Part shown: one piece after another, positions 1 to 6,033 of the stretch
Position numbering within the stretch: the first letter of the stretch is position 1
Layout of the letters: every line of letters begins with the position of its first letter
DNA from: an uncultured Holophagaceae bacterium
GTDB lineage: Bacteria > Acidobacteriota > Holophagae > Holophagales > Holophagaceae
Assembly: GCA_903890595.1 (NCBI GenBank)
Contig: CAITBU010000190.1
Location: 1-6,689 of the forward strand
Length of the DNA: 6,689 nucleotides
Direction: 5' to 3'
Notes under the pieces: model-generated
What the model was told of the DNA's origin: nothing
Seen by the model: the letters and a program-made list of their open reading frames with translations, nothing else
The model's database searches: none
Made by a program: the position numbers and the translations under genes

Positions 1-22
1 GGCGGATTAAGGCGGCTTTTTT
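1..22 (+). terminator. Probable 3' half of a rho-independent terminator of an upstream gene (left arm outside window)
   Basis: The window opens with a G/C-rich run, GGCGGATTAAGGCGGC, followed directly by six T residues (17-22). A GC-rich arm running into a T tract is the expected right half of an intrinsic terminator. The matching left arm would lie before base 1 and cannot be seen. If the full palindrome exists, it would have an A tract on its far side and could act in both directions. Alternatively, the same bases could be the tail of an upstream reading frame: frame 1 is open to a TAG at 46-48 and frame 3 to a TGA at 66-68. Confidence 0.4.
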
Positions 23-51
23 CGGTGACAAGCGGCCCGCGCTTCTAGACC

Positions 52-681
52 ATGGGCGTCATGCGTGACACCGATCGCCTCCCCCTCCTGTTCCTCGCGG
101 CCGTCGCCGTGGCTTTCGCCGTCCTTGGCTGGGCGCCACGGGCCGACCGCTTCACCTGGTTCATGGAAAACTTCCCGGTGATCCTCGGCGTCCCGGCCCT
201 GCTGGCCACCCACCGCCGCTTCCCCCTGACCACCCTGCTCTACGGCCTGCTGGCTCTCCATGCGCTGGTGCTGATGGTGGGCGGCCACTGGACCTACGCC
301 GAGGTCCCGGCGGGCCACTGGGTGAAGGCCTGGCTGCACCTGGCCCGCAACCCCTACGACCGCCTGGGACACCTCTTCCAGGGCTTCGTGCCGGTGCTCC
401 TGTTCCGGGAGGTGCTGTTCCGCAAGGGAGTGCTCAAGCCGGGTGCCTGGTCGGTCTTTGTTTTAATTCTGATGGTGCTTGGCTTGAGTGCTGCCTACGA
501 GCTGCTCGAGTGGCAGACGGCGGTGTGGACCGGCAGCTCGGCGGACGCCTTCCTGGGCTCCCAGGGCGACGTCTGGGACACCCAGTGGGACATGGCCTGC
601 GCCCTGATCGGCTCCAGCCTTGCCCTGGGGTTGCTGTCCCGCCACCATGACCGCCTCCTGGCCAAAACCAGTCGGGGGTAA
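52..681 (+). CDS. yjdF: YjdF-like inner-membrane protein (DUF2238 family)
   Basis: This 209-residue integral membrane protein matches the DUF2238/YjdF family in length and motifs; no biochemical function is established for that family. About six hydrophobic segments are visible: residues 10-27, 41-52, 59-77, 105-123, 133-151 and 180-196. Family-type polar motifs sit between or at the ends of these segments: YDRLGHLFQG (102-111), YELLEW (149-154) and an acidic aromatic stretch QGDVWDTQWDM (171-181), which resembles a metal- or ligand-facing site (inference). The start is uncertain. ATG at 52 and ATG at 61 (giving MRDTDR) are both possible, and neither has a good Shine-Dalgarno. The gene is first of three co-directional genes, 58 bases before the histidine kinase. 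It should not be confused with the yjdF riboswitch of Firmicutes, which is named after an unrelated gene. Family assignment is firm; the gene symbol is by similarity only. Confidence 0.85.
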   Translation: MGVMRDTDRLPLLFLAAVAVAFAVLGWAPRADRFTWFMENFPVILGVPALLATHRRFPLTTLLYGLLALHALVLMVGGHWTYAEVPAGHWVKAWLHLARNPYDRLGHLFQGFVPVLLFREVLFRKGVLKPGAWSVFVLILMVLGLSAAYELLEWQTAVWTGSSADAFLGSQGDVWDTQWDMACALIGSSLALGLLSRHHDRLLAKTSRG

Positions 682-739
682 TCCTCAAGCCACAAAAGAC
701 CGATAGGGCCTCTGAGCATTCCGCTGACAGGGGGTCACC

Positions 740-1891
740 ATGACCTTCCATAACGGGGCAGGCACCCCGGGCACGACCCACTTCGCTTCTGCTGAGCGCA
801 CCCCCCACGAAGAGCTGGTCCAGGAGGCCGAGGCCTGCCTCGGGCATCCCGTGGCCCGCTTTCTTATGCAGGCCCTGGACGGCCTGGTGCTGATCCTGGA
901 CGCCAACCGCCAGATCATCGCCACCAATGACCGGGCCATCCAGGTCTCGGCCATCGGCGAGAGCGCCCCTCTGGGGCATCGCCCCGGGGAGTTCTTTGGG
1001 TGCATGCATGTGCCGAATGCCCCCAGTGGCTGCGGCACCAACGAGGCCTGCACCCACTGCGGAGCGGTGCTGGCGGTGCTGGAGGCCCAGCGCACCGACC
1101 GGATCGTGCACAGCGAGTGCCTCCTCACCCTGCTGCAGGGTGAGCACACCGCCAGCGCCGAGTTCGAGATTGTGGCCAGTCCCCTCCAGGTGGGGGAGCA
1201 TCGCTTCATCGCCGTGGTGCTGCACGATCTCAGTGCTGTGAAGCGGCGGGACGCCCTGGAGCGCCTCTTCTACCACGACATCGCCAACCTCATGCAGGGC
1301 ATCCGGGGCTGGGCCGAGCTGCTGGCAGCAGGCACAGGCTCCAAAGAGAAGGCCGCCCTCAAGCTTGTGAAGCTCACCGACCTGCTGGACCGGGAGCTGA
1401 AGGGCCACCGGGCCATGGCCCAGGCCGAGAACGGCCTGCTGGAGCCCCGGCTCTGCGACGTCCCGCCCCGGATGATCCTGGAGGATGTGGAAGACCTGCT
1501 GGGTCGCCACAGCCTGGCCCGCCAGCGCAAGGTGGACATCCTGCGGTCCATGGAGGGCCCCTTCCGCACGGACCCGGAGCTCCTGTCCCGAGTGGTCCTG
1601 AACATGGCCGTGAACGCCATGGAGGCCACCTCCGAGGGGGACACCATCACCCTCTGGAGTTCCCGCGAGGGCGACGAGATCTGCTTCCGGGTCCACAACC
1701 CAGGGGAGATCCCCGAGACCCTCCGCAGCCGCATCTTCCAGCGCTCCTTCACCACCAAGGGCGCCACCGGGCGGGGTTTGGGAACCTATGCCATGAAGCT
1801 CTTCGGAGAGAAGGTCCTGGGGGGCAAGGTGGGCTTCGACACGGACGCTGCTGGCACCACGTTCTGGGTCCGCCTGCCCCTGGGCCACTGA
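740..1891 (+). CDS. Soluble PAS-domain sensor histidine kinase with a four-cysteine motif
   Basis: This 383-residue protein has no signal peptide or membrane span, so it should be a cytoplasmic sensor kinase. Residues about 35-165 form a PAS-like domain (LDGLVLILDANRQIIATND at 46-64). It contains C88-x9-C98-x5-C104-x2-C107, within GCMH and GCGTNEACTHCGAV. Such clusters could hold an Fe-S centre or zinc, or act as a thiol switch; that role is inference. The phospho-acceptor region is YHDIANLMQG (178-187), with H179 as the likely phosphorylated His. The catalytic ATPase domain shows an N box (N288, N292, in NMAVNAMEA), a degenerate G1 box (HNPGEIPE, 319-326), an F box (RIFQRSFTTKG, 331-341) and a G2 box (GRGLGTY, 344-350). 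The ATG at 740 follows AGGGGGT by a few bases. No response regulator is adjacent, so it appears to be an orphan kinase. Class is firm; ligand and partner are unknown. Confidence 0.9.
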   Translation: MTFHNGAGTPGTTHFASAERTPHEELVQEAEACLGHPVARFLMQALDGLVLILDANRQIIATNDRAIQVSAIGESAPLGHRPGEFFGCMHVPNAPSGCGTNEACTHCGAVLAVLEAQRTDRIVHSECLLTLLQGEHTASAEFEIVASPLQVGEHRFIAVVLHDLSAVKRRDALERLFYHDIANLMQGIRGWAELLAAGTGSKEKAALKLVKLTDLLDRELKGHRAMAQAENGLLEPRLCDVPPRMILEDVEDLLGRHSLARQRKVDILRSMEGPFRTDPELLSRVVLNMAVNAMEATSEGDTITLWSSREGDEICFRVHNPGEIPETLRSRIFQRSFTTKGATGRGLGTYAMKLFGEKVLGGKVGFDTDAAGTTFWVRLPLGH

Positions 1892-1935
1892 TACCATCCA
1901 GGCATGCCCCACGCACCATCGCTCCGCCCAGGCTC

Positions 1936-2727
1936 ATGAATCCCGCTGCCCTGCGCCTGGCGGCGGAGCTGGATGCCACCCTGCTCAGCACCGGGGGCGG
2001 TGGCCTCCTGCTGGTGGAGCGGATCACTAGCCATGGCCTACCCCAGGTGGCCGTGCTGGGGCGCTCTCCCGAGGACCTGCGAGCTCCCCTTGAGGCGGCC
2101 GCCCAGGTCCAGGCTGGCGGCCTCGCCCTGAACGTCGTGGGCCTGCTGGCGGTGGACTGCGACCTGACGGCCGCCCTGGACTTCCACTGCCGGCGCATCG
2201 GGGCCCTGGTGGCGGCCCTGGATGCGGGTCTGCCATGGCTCGGCGACCGCCCCATGCTGGCCCGGCGCCTGCCGGGGCGCATCTTCAGTCCGACCCCCGT
2301 GAACCTGCCACCGGTGGCCATGGGCCCCCTGGAGCGGAAGGCCCTGGCGGCCCATCTGCCGGAGTGGTCCGAGGCGGCGTGCGAAGCGACCTTTCGCCGG
2401 CCCCGCTGGCAGTCCTGCCCCGGTGGCGGCTTTGAGGCGGACCTCTGGACCGGCGTCCCCCTCCCGGCGGGCGTCGTGGTGCGAGTATCCCCCCTTGACC
2501 TGCCCACCGCCGCTCCCCTCTCGGACCTCCTGCGCCGGGCCCTGCGGATGACCACGGGACTGCCGGTGCCCATGCTGCCCCTGCCTGGGGATCCCTCCCC
2601 ACTGCACGCTCTGCGCAGAATCACGCCCGACATCGCCGCCTTCCGCGGTCCCGTGGCGGCCTGGGAAGCAGCCCTGCAGGGCATGGCCGCCCTGCCGGCA
2701 CCGCCGCATTTCTGTGCGCGCTGCTAA
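1936..2727 (+). CDS. Hypothetical protein, no recognised family
   Basis: This is a 263-residue predicted protein that I do not recognise. It has no signal peptide or membrane span and is rich in Ala, Leu, Pro and Gly. The N-terminal half (1-100) reads as alternating strands and helices (LLSTGGGGLLLVERI, GGLALNVVGLLAVDCD). The middle is proline-rich (113-127), and the C-terminal part has LSDLLRRALRMTTGLPVPMLPLPGD (195-219). Cysteines are at 75, 85, 149, 161, 260 and 263; the last two form a CARC motif at the extreme C-terminus. Third codon positions are strongly G/C, as in the neighbouring genes, which supports real coding in this frame over the long antisense frames. The start at 1936 has only a weak AGG upstream and overlaps the TGA of a 12-codon frame beginning at 1904. 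It lies 44 bases after the kinase gene, so co-transcription is likely, and a hairpin overlaps its stop codon. Confidence 0.7.
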   Translation: MNPAALRLAAELDATLLSTGGGGLLLVERITSHGLPQVAVLGRSPEDLRAPLEAAAQVQAGGLALNVVGLLAVDCDLTAALDFHCRRIGALVAALDAGLPWLGDRPMLARRLPGRIFSPTPVNLPPVAMGPLERKALAAHLPEWSEAACEATFRRPRWQSCPGGGFEADLWTGVPLPAGVVVRVSPLDLPTAAPLSDLLRRALRMTTGLPVPMLPLPGDPSPLHALRRITPDIAAFRGPVAAWEAALQGMAALPAPPHFCARC

Positions 2728-2752
2728 GCGCGATGGCAGCGCTTATTTCGTT
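2725..2752 (+). terminator. Hairpin over the stop codon of the hypothetical gene, probable weak terminator
   Basis: A perfect 7-bp inverted repeat TAAGCGC (2725-2731) and GCGCTTA (2739-2745), with loop GATGGCA, is followed by TTTCGTT. The left arm starts with the TAA stop codon itself. The T tract is short and interrupted, so termination would be partial if intrinsic. Its position, between the three-gene group and the ROK gene, fits a transcription-unit boundary. Confidence 0.5.
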
Positions 2753-2793
2753 CCAGCTCCTACGACCTCTGAGAAGATGAACGCGGAGGCCTG

Positions 2794-3894
2794 ATGGATT
2801 TCCAGCACGATGCCCGGACGGTGCTCACCCTCGATGCGGGCGGGACGACGTTCACCTTCGGCGCCCTGCGCGGGGGCCAGCCGGTGGTGGCATCCCGCAC
2901 CCATCCCTCCCGGGCGGATGATCTGGCGGCCTGCCTGGCGGGCATCGAGACGGGCTTCCGGGAGGTCTGGTCAGAGTGCGGCGGCGCGGCCGCCATCAGC
3001 TTCGCCTTCCCCGGTCCCTCGGACTACCCCAACGGTGTCATCGGCGACCTGGGCAACCTGCCCGCCTTCCGGGGCGGCGTGCCCCTGGGTCCCCTGCTTG
3101 CAGACCGCTTCGGCGTGCCCGTCTTCATCAACAACGACGGCGACCTCTTCACCTATGGCGAGGCCATCGGCGGCCTGCTGCCCGAGGTGAATGCGGCCCT
3201 GGCTGCGGCGGGAAGCCCCAAGCGGTTCCGCAACCTCTTCGGCATCACCCTGGGCACGGGCTTCGGCGCTGGCCTGGTGGTGGATGGCAAGCTCTTCCTG
3301 GGGGACAACGCGGCGGGGACAGAGATCTTTGCCGTGCGCCACCGGCGCCACCGGGAGTCCTTTGCCGAGGAGGGCGTGGCCATCCGCGCCGTGCGCCGCG
3401 TCTATGCCGAGGTGGCAGGCCTGGCACCAGCAGATGCACCGGAGCCCAAAGAGATCTTCGAGATTGCCAAGGGGCTGCGCCCGGGTCACGGGGCTGCCGC
3501 CCAGGAAGCCTTCCGCCAGCTGGGCGAGGCGGCCGGGGATGCCCTGGCCAACGCCCTGACCCTGGTGGATGCGCTGGTGGTGGTGGGTGGCGGCCTCGGT
3601 GGCGCCGCGCCGCTCATCCTGCCCAGCCTGGTGACGGAACTGAATGCGCCGCTGACGGCCCTGGACGGCCGGTCGGTCATGCGCACGGCACTGCGGGCCT
3701 TCAACCTGGAGGACCCTGCCGAGTGGACCGTCTTCCTGCAGGGGGATGTCCATCAGCTACCGGTGCCGGGGACGGACCGCACCGTGCCCTACGATGCCCT
3801 CAAGCGCACAGGTGTGGGCCTCAGCCGCCTGGGCACCAGCGAGGCCACGGCCCTGGGGGCCTACGCTTTTGCCCTGGCCCGCCTGGACGCCTGA
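2794..3894 (+). CDS. ROK-family protein, sugar-kinase-like
   Basis: This 366-residue member of the ROK (repressor, ORF, kinase) superfamily has the actin-like ATPase fold. The N-terminal phosphate-binding loop is LDAGGTTFTFG (13-23). Further motifs are FPGPSDYPNGV (72-82), FINNDGDLFTYGEA (111-124) with D115 in the position of the ROK catalytic base, GTGFGAGLVVDG (154-165), and the adenosine motif VVVGGGLGG (262-270). The C-terminal helix is LGTSEATALGAYAFAL (346-361). There is no N-terminal helix-turn-helix, so it is a kinase-type member and not a repressor. The usual ROK zinc-site elements (GH after the second glycine motif and CxCGxxGCxE) are absent; residues 174-188 instead read AGTEIFAVRHRRHRE. 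Substrate is unknown; hexose phosphorylation is the family expectation. The start is well supported by GGAGG at 2785-2789. The gene converges on lpdA with 20 bases between stop codons. Confidence 0.85.
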   Translation: MDFQHDARTVLTLDAGGTTFTFGALRGGQPVVASRTHPSRADDLAACLAGIETGFREVWSECGGAAAISFAFPGPSDYPNGVIGDLGNLPAFRGGVPLGPLLADRFGVPVFINNDGDLFTYGEAIGGLLPEVNAALAAAGSPKRFRNLFGITLGTGFGAGLVVDGKLFLGDNAAGTEIFAVRHRRHRESFAEEGVAIRAVRRVYAEVAGLAPADAPEPKEIFEIAKGLRPGHGAAAQEAFRQLGEAAGDALANALTLVDALVVVGGGLGGAAPLILPSLVTELNAPLTALDGRSVMRTALRAFNLEDPAEWTVFLQGDVHQLPVPGTDRTVPYDALKRTGVGLSRLGTSEATALGAYAFALARLDA

Positions 3895-3926
3895 ACCCAT
3901 CGGCCCGGGTCGGCCTACATGTTCAG
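3891..3926. other. Nested inverted repeat spanning the two convergent stop codons
   Basis: Outer arms CTGAAC (3891-3896) and GTTCAG (3921-3926) enclose symmetric five-base spacers and inner arms GGCC (3902-3905) and GGCC (3912-3915) around a six-base loop. It covers the stop codons of both the ROK gene and lpdA. Because it is an inverted repeat, it could fold in transcripts from either strand. No T tract follows on either side, so it is not a canonical terminator. It may be chance in GC-rich DNA. Confidence 0.3.
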
Positions 3927-5318
3927 CGCACGGCCATAGACGGCGCGGGCCGCCTCCGGGAACACCTCGTTCAGGGTGGGGTGCGGATACATGGTGTTGA
4001 TCAGCTCATCCACGGTGTACTCCCCACCCATGAGGGCCACGCTGGAGGCCACCAGCTCCGTGGCCTTGGGGCCCAGGATGTGGATGCCGAGGATCTCGCC
4101 GTACTGCTTGTCCGCGACGATCTTGATGAAGCCGTGGGGCTCGCCAATGATGTTGGCCTTGGCCATGGGAGAGAAGGGGAAGGTGCCCACCTGCACATCG
4201 TGGCCCTTGGCTCGGGCGTTCTTCTCGCTGAGGCCCACGGTGCCCACCTCGGGATCGCAGTAGGTGCAGGCAGGGAAGCGGTCGTAGCGCACCGGGTGGG
4301 GGTGCACGTCCACACCCAGGCTCTGGGCGGCATGCTCGGCGGCCACGATGCCCTCGTCGCTGGCCACGTGGGCCAGCCAGGGGGTGCGCACGATGTCGCC
4401 GATGGCGTAGAGGCCGGGCTCGCCAGTCTGCATGAAGCGATCGATCACCACGCAGCCGCGGTCCACCTGGGCCTTGGTGGCCTCGAGGCCGACGCCCTCC
4501 AGGCGCGGGGCCCGACCCACGGCCACCAGCAGGTGGCTGCCCAGGACCTCGCCAGGGGTCTCGCCGTCCAGGTGGCAGAGGACGCCGTCCTCCCGCCGCT
4601 CGATGGTGGTGATCTTGGTCTTGGTGCGCACGTCGATCTTGTAGCTCTTGCGCAGGATCTTGGCCAGCTCCAGGCCGATGTCCTCGTCCTCCAGGGGCAG
4701 GATGGTGTCCATGAACTCCACCAGGGTCACCTTGGAACCGAGGCGGCTGAACACGGAGGCGAACTCCACGCCGATGGCCCCGGCACCCAGGATCACCAGG
4801 TGGCTGGGCAGCATCTTCAGGTCCAGGATGTGGTCGCTGTTGAGCACCTGGACCCCGTCGGTCTCCAGCCCAGGGATGTCCTTGGGGCCAGAGCCCGTGG
4901 CCAGGATGATGCGCTTGGCCTCGTGGACCTCGCCCTCCACCGCCACCCGGCCGCTGCCCTGGAGGCGCCCGAAGCCCTTCAGCACCGTCACCTTGTTCTT
5001 CTTCATGAGGAACTCGATGCCCTTGGCGTTCTTGAAGACAATGCGGCCCTTGCGCTTGACGATGGTCTCCAGATTGGGGGTCAGGGCCTTGGGGTCGGAG
5101 CCATCGATGCCGTAGTCCTTGGCCTCCTGCATCTGCTCCAGGCGGTGGGCACTCTCCAGCCAGGTCTTGGCCGGGATGCAGCCCCGGTGGAGGCAGGTGC
5201 CGCCCAGGAGGGGGTCCTTCTCCACGAGGGCCGTGGTCAGGCCCAGCTGGGCGCCGCGGATGGCGGCGATGTAGCCGCCGGGGCCGGAGCCAATCACGAT
5301 GAGGTCGAAAGCAGCCAT
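3915..5318 (-). CDS. lpdA: Dihydrolipoyl dehydrogenase (E3 component)
   Basis: This flavoenzyme reoxidises the dihydrolipoyl groups of 2-oxoacid dehydrogenase and glycine-cleavage complexes, passing electrons through FAD to NAD+. At 467 residues it is the normal size. Visible motifs are the FAD dinucleotide-binding GSGPGGY (10-16), the redox-active disulfide C42/C47 in GGTCLHRGCIPAK, ATGSGP (140-145), the NAD-binding GAGAIGVEFASVF (178-190), the second FAD motif AIGDI (305-309), and the C-terminal catalytic dyad H446/E451 in HPTLNE. All key residues are present, so it should be active. A CTYC motif at 351-354 is common in this family and not remarkable. I chose ATG at 5318 (MAAFDLIV), since GGAG lies six bases upstream; the in-frame GTG at 5330 would add four residues and has no good ribosome site. 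No E1, E2 or gcv genes are in view, so its complex cannot be assigned. Confidence 0.95.
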   Translation of the reverse strand: MAAFDLIVIGSGPGGYIAAIRGAQLGLTTALVEKDPLLGGTCLHRGCIPAKTWLESAHRLEQMQEAKDYGIDGSDPKALTPNLETIVKRKGRIVFKNAKGIEFLMKKNKVTVLKGFGRLQGSGRVAVEGEVHEAKRIILATGSGPKDIPGLETDGVQVLNSDHILDLKMLPSHLVILGAGAIGVEFASVFSRLGSKVTLVEFMDTILPLEDEDIGLELAKILRKSYKIDVRTKTKITTIERREDGVLCHLDGETPGEVLGSHLLVAVGRAPRLEGVGLEATKAQVDRGCVVIDRFMQTGEPGLYAIGDIVRTPWLAHVASDEGIVAAEHAAQSLGVDVHPHPVRYDRFPACTYCDPEVGTVGLSEKNARAKGHDVQVGTFPFSPMAKANIIGEPHGFIKIVADKQYGEILGIHILGPKATELVASSVALMGGEYTVDELINTMYPHPTLNEVFPEAARAVYGRALNM

Positions 5319-5324
5319 GCCACG

Positions 5325-5328
5325 CTCC
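5325..5328 (-). promoter_or_regulatory. Shine-Dalgarno GGAG that fixes the lpdA start
   Basis: On the minus strand GGAG is followed by six bases (CGTGGC) and then the ATG at 5318. The alternative GTG start at 5330 includes part of this site, so the ATG is preferred. Confidence 0.7.
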
Positions 5329-5336
5329 ACAATTCA

Positions 5337-5353
5337 GGGATCCCATGATCCCA
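5337..5353. repeat. Short palindromic/tandem GATCCCA motif upstream of lpdA
   Basis: GATCCCA occurs twice, at 5339-5345 and 5347-5353, and GGGATC (5337-5342) pairs with GATCCC (5347-5352) around a four-base spacer. It lies about 19 bases upstream of the lpdA start, in the position of a 5' untranslated region or an operator. It is short enough to be chance; function is unknown. Confidence 0.3.
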
Positions 5354-5477
5354 CAGGCCCGCTCACCAGGCAGGGGTTCCCATGCGAGGGTCCCCAATTG
5401 GATCGAGGTGGCACCAGGTGGGAGGGCGTGTTCGGGACCGACCCCGAGCCCCTCCCTGACGAGCTGCTGTCGGGGCT

Positions 5478-5499
5478 TGTCCAGAATTATTCCTGGACA
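5478..5499. promoter_or_regulatory. 22-bp imperfect palindrome, candidate operator upstream of the Cache gene
   Basis: Perfect 7-bp arms TGTCCAG (5478-5484) and CTGGACA (5493-5499) flank an AT-rich centre AATTATTC. Nine of eleven symmetric base pairs match across the 22 bp. The AT-rich core is conspicuous in this GC-rich window, and the site ends 39 bases before the Cache start codon, where a dimeric regulator could control transcription. The left arm overlaps TTGTCC (5477-5482), a fair -35-like hexamer, but the sequence 17 bases on (CAATTA) is a poor -10. An RNA hairpin is the alternative reading; no T tract follows. It does not match a regulator box that I can name. Confidence 0.5.
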
Positions 5500-5530
5500 C
5501 AATTAGGCCGATGCAAGGGGAGCCCCCCCA

Positions 5531-5534
5531 GGAG
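5531..5534 (+). promoter_or_regulatory. Shine-Dalgarno GGAG that fixes the Cache protein start
   Basis: GGAG ends four bases before the ATG at 5539. This start places a typical signal peptide exactly at the N-terminus. The frame is open much further upstream, to an ATG at 5299, but that longer start would run back through the lpdA promoter region and into lpdA, so it is rejected. Confidence 0.75.
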
Positions 5535-5538
5535 TCCC

Positions 5539-5985
5539 ATGCGCGCCTTTGCCCCCTTCCTCCTCTCCGCCCTCTGTCTGTCTTTGGCCGCCCAGGCCAT
5601 CACCCCTGCGGAGACCACGGCCCTCGTGAAGGAGGCCATCGCCTACGCCAAGGCCAGCGGCAAGGAGGCAGCCTTCAAGGAGATCACCAAGATCGGCGGC
5701 CGCTTCCATAAGCACGCCGGGGAGCTCTACGTGTTCGTCTACGACATGGACGGCAAGGTCGTGGCCCACGGCCAGGGCGCCTCCAAGGTGGGCGTCAACC
5801 AGGCCAACGCCAAGGACCCCGAGGGTCGGGAGTACATCAAGGAGCGCCTCGCCCTGGCCAAGTCCAAGGGCAAGGGGTGGCACGACTACATCTACCTGAA
5901 CCCGGTCACCCAGAAGCGAGAGCCCAAGACCAGCTACATCGAGGTCCATGAGAACCTGATCTTCGGGGCTGGCATCTACAAGTAG
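5539..5985 (+). CDS. Secreted free-standing single Cache-domain protein
   Basis: This 148-residue protein has a clear Sec signal peptide: MRAF, a hydrophobic core at 6-17, and probable cleavage after AQA at residue 20. The mature part of about 128 residues is one Cache domain of the Cache_2 type. It has an N-terminal helix (23-53), then YVFVYDMDGKVVAHG (64-78), KDPEGREYIKE (92-102), GWHDYIYLNPVTQKREPKTS (113-132) and the terminal GAGIYK (143-148). Cache domains are extracytoplasmic small-molecule sensors, usually in chemoreceptors and histidine kinases. Here there is no transmembrane helix after the domain and no output domain. It is therefore probably a soluble periplasmic binding or accessory protein (inference). 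The gene is divergent from lpdA with 220 bases between the starts, and is followed by serA 101 bases later. Family is confident; ligand is unknown. Confidence 0.85.
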   Translation: MRAFAPFLLSALCLSLAAQAITPAETTALVKEAIAYAKASGKEAAFKEITKIGGRFHKHAGELYVFVYDMDGKVVAHGQGASKVGVNQANAKDPEGREYIKERLALAKSKGKGWHDYIYLNPVTQKREPKTSYIEVHENLIFGAGIYK

Positions 5986-5999
5986 CCGCCGCCAGACCA

Positions 6000-6033
6000 G
6001 CGGTTCTTCCTTGTCCTGCAAGGGTTTAACCGC
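6000..6033. repeat. Nested inverted repeat between the Cache gene and serA
   Basis: Outer arms GCGGTT (6000-6005) and AACCGC (6028-6033) enclose inner arms CCTTG (6009-6013) and CAAGG (6019-6023) around loop TCCTG. It lies 15 bases after the Cache stop codon and ends exactly where the candidate serA -10 hexamer begins. It could stop or stabilise the Cache transcript as RNA, or serve as an operator over the serA promoter as DNA. There is no T tract, so a classical intrinsic terminator is unlikely. Confidence 0.4.

Noticed and set aside
31..55. Resemblance to a cloning-vector junction (NotI-like run, TCTAGA, CCATGG just before the first ATG)
   Set aside because: The NotI-like run carries extra bases and is not a NotI site, there is no other vector sequence, and the downstream DNA has native composition. 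Probably coincidence.
434..1912. A 492-codon minus-strand open frame opposite the histidine kinase and the end of the yjdF-like gene
   Set aside because: It lies antisense to a well-supported kinase; composition is Gly/His/Leu/Gln-rich, typical of an antisense frame of GC-rich coding DNA, and no motif is visible.
1749..2684. A 311-codon minus-strand open frame opposite the hypothetical gene
   Set aside because: Its Arg/Gly/Pro/Ser-rich translation looks like a shadow, and it overlaps the kinase end. The plus-strand frame has the host GC3 pattern and fits the gene spacing. The choice is less certain here than elsewhere because the plus-strand protein is unrecognised.
4266..4277. CxxC (CTYC) in dihydrolipoyl dehydrogenase as a possible extra redox or metal site
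   Set aside because: This segment before PEVGTVG commonly reads this way in the family; the active-site disulfide is C42/C47.
2976..5348. A 790-codon plus-strand open frame running through the ROK gene and antisense to lpdA
   Set aside because: It is a shadow frame. It overlaps two genes with clear family motifs, and its translation is low-complexity Arg/Gly/Pro then His/Leu/Gly-rich with no recognisable domain. Such frames are common at high GC.
5373..5395. Imperfect hairpin GGGG-tt-CCC...GGG-t-CCCC in the lpdA/Cache intergenic region
   Set aside because: Stems of four and three G/C pairs are expected by chance in DNA of this composition, and nothing else marks the site.
5299..5538. Extended N-terminus for the Cache protein starting at 5299
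   Set aside because: It would overlap lpdA and its start region, and bury the signal peptide about 80 residues in. The ATG at 5539 has a good ribosome site and begins the signal peptide.
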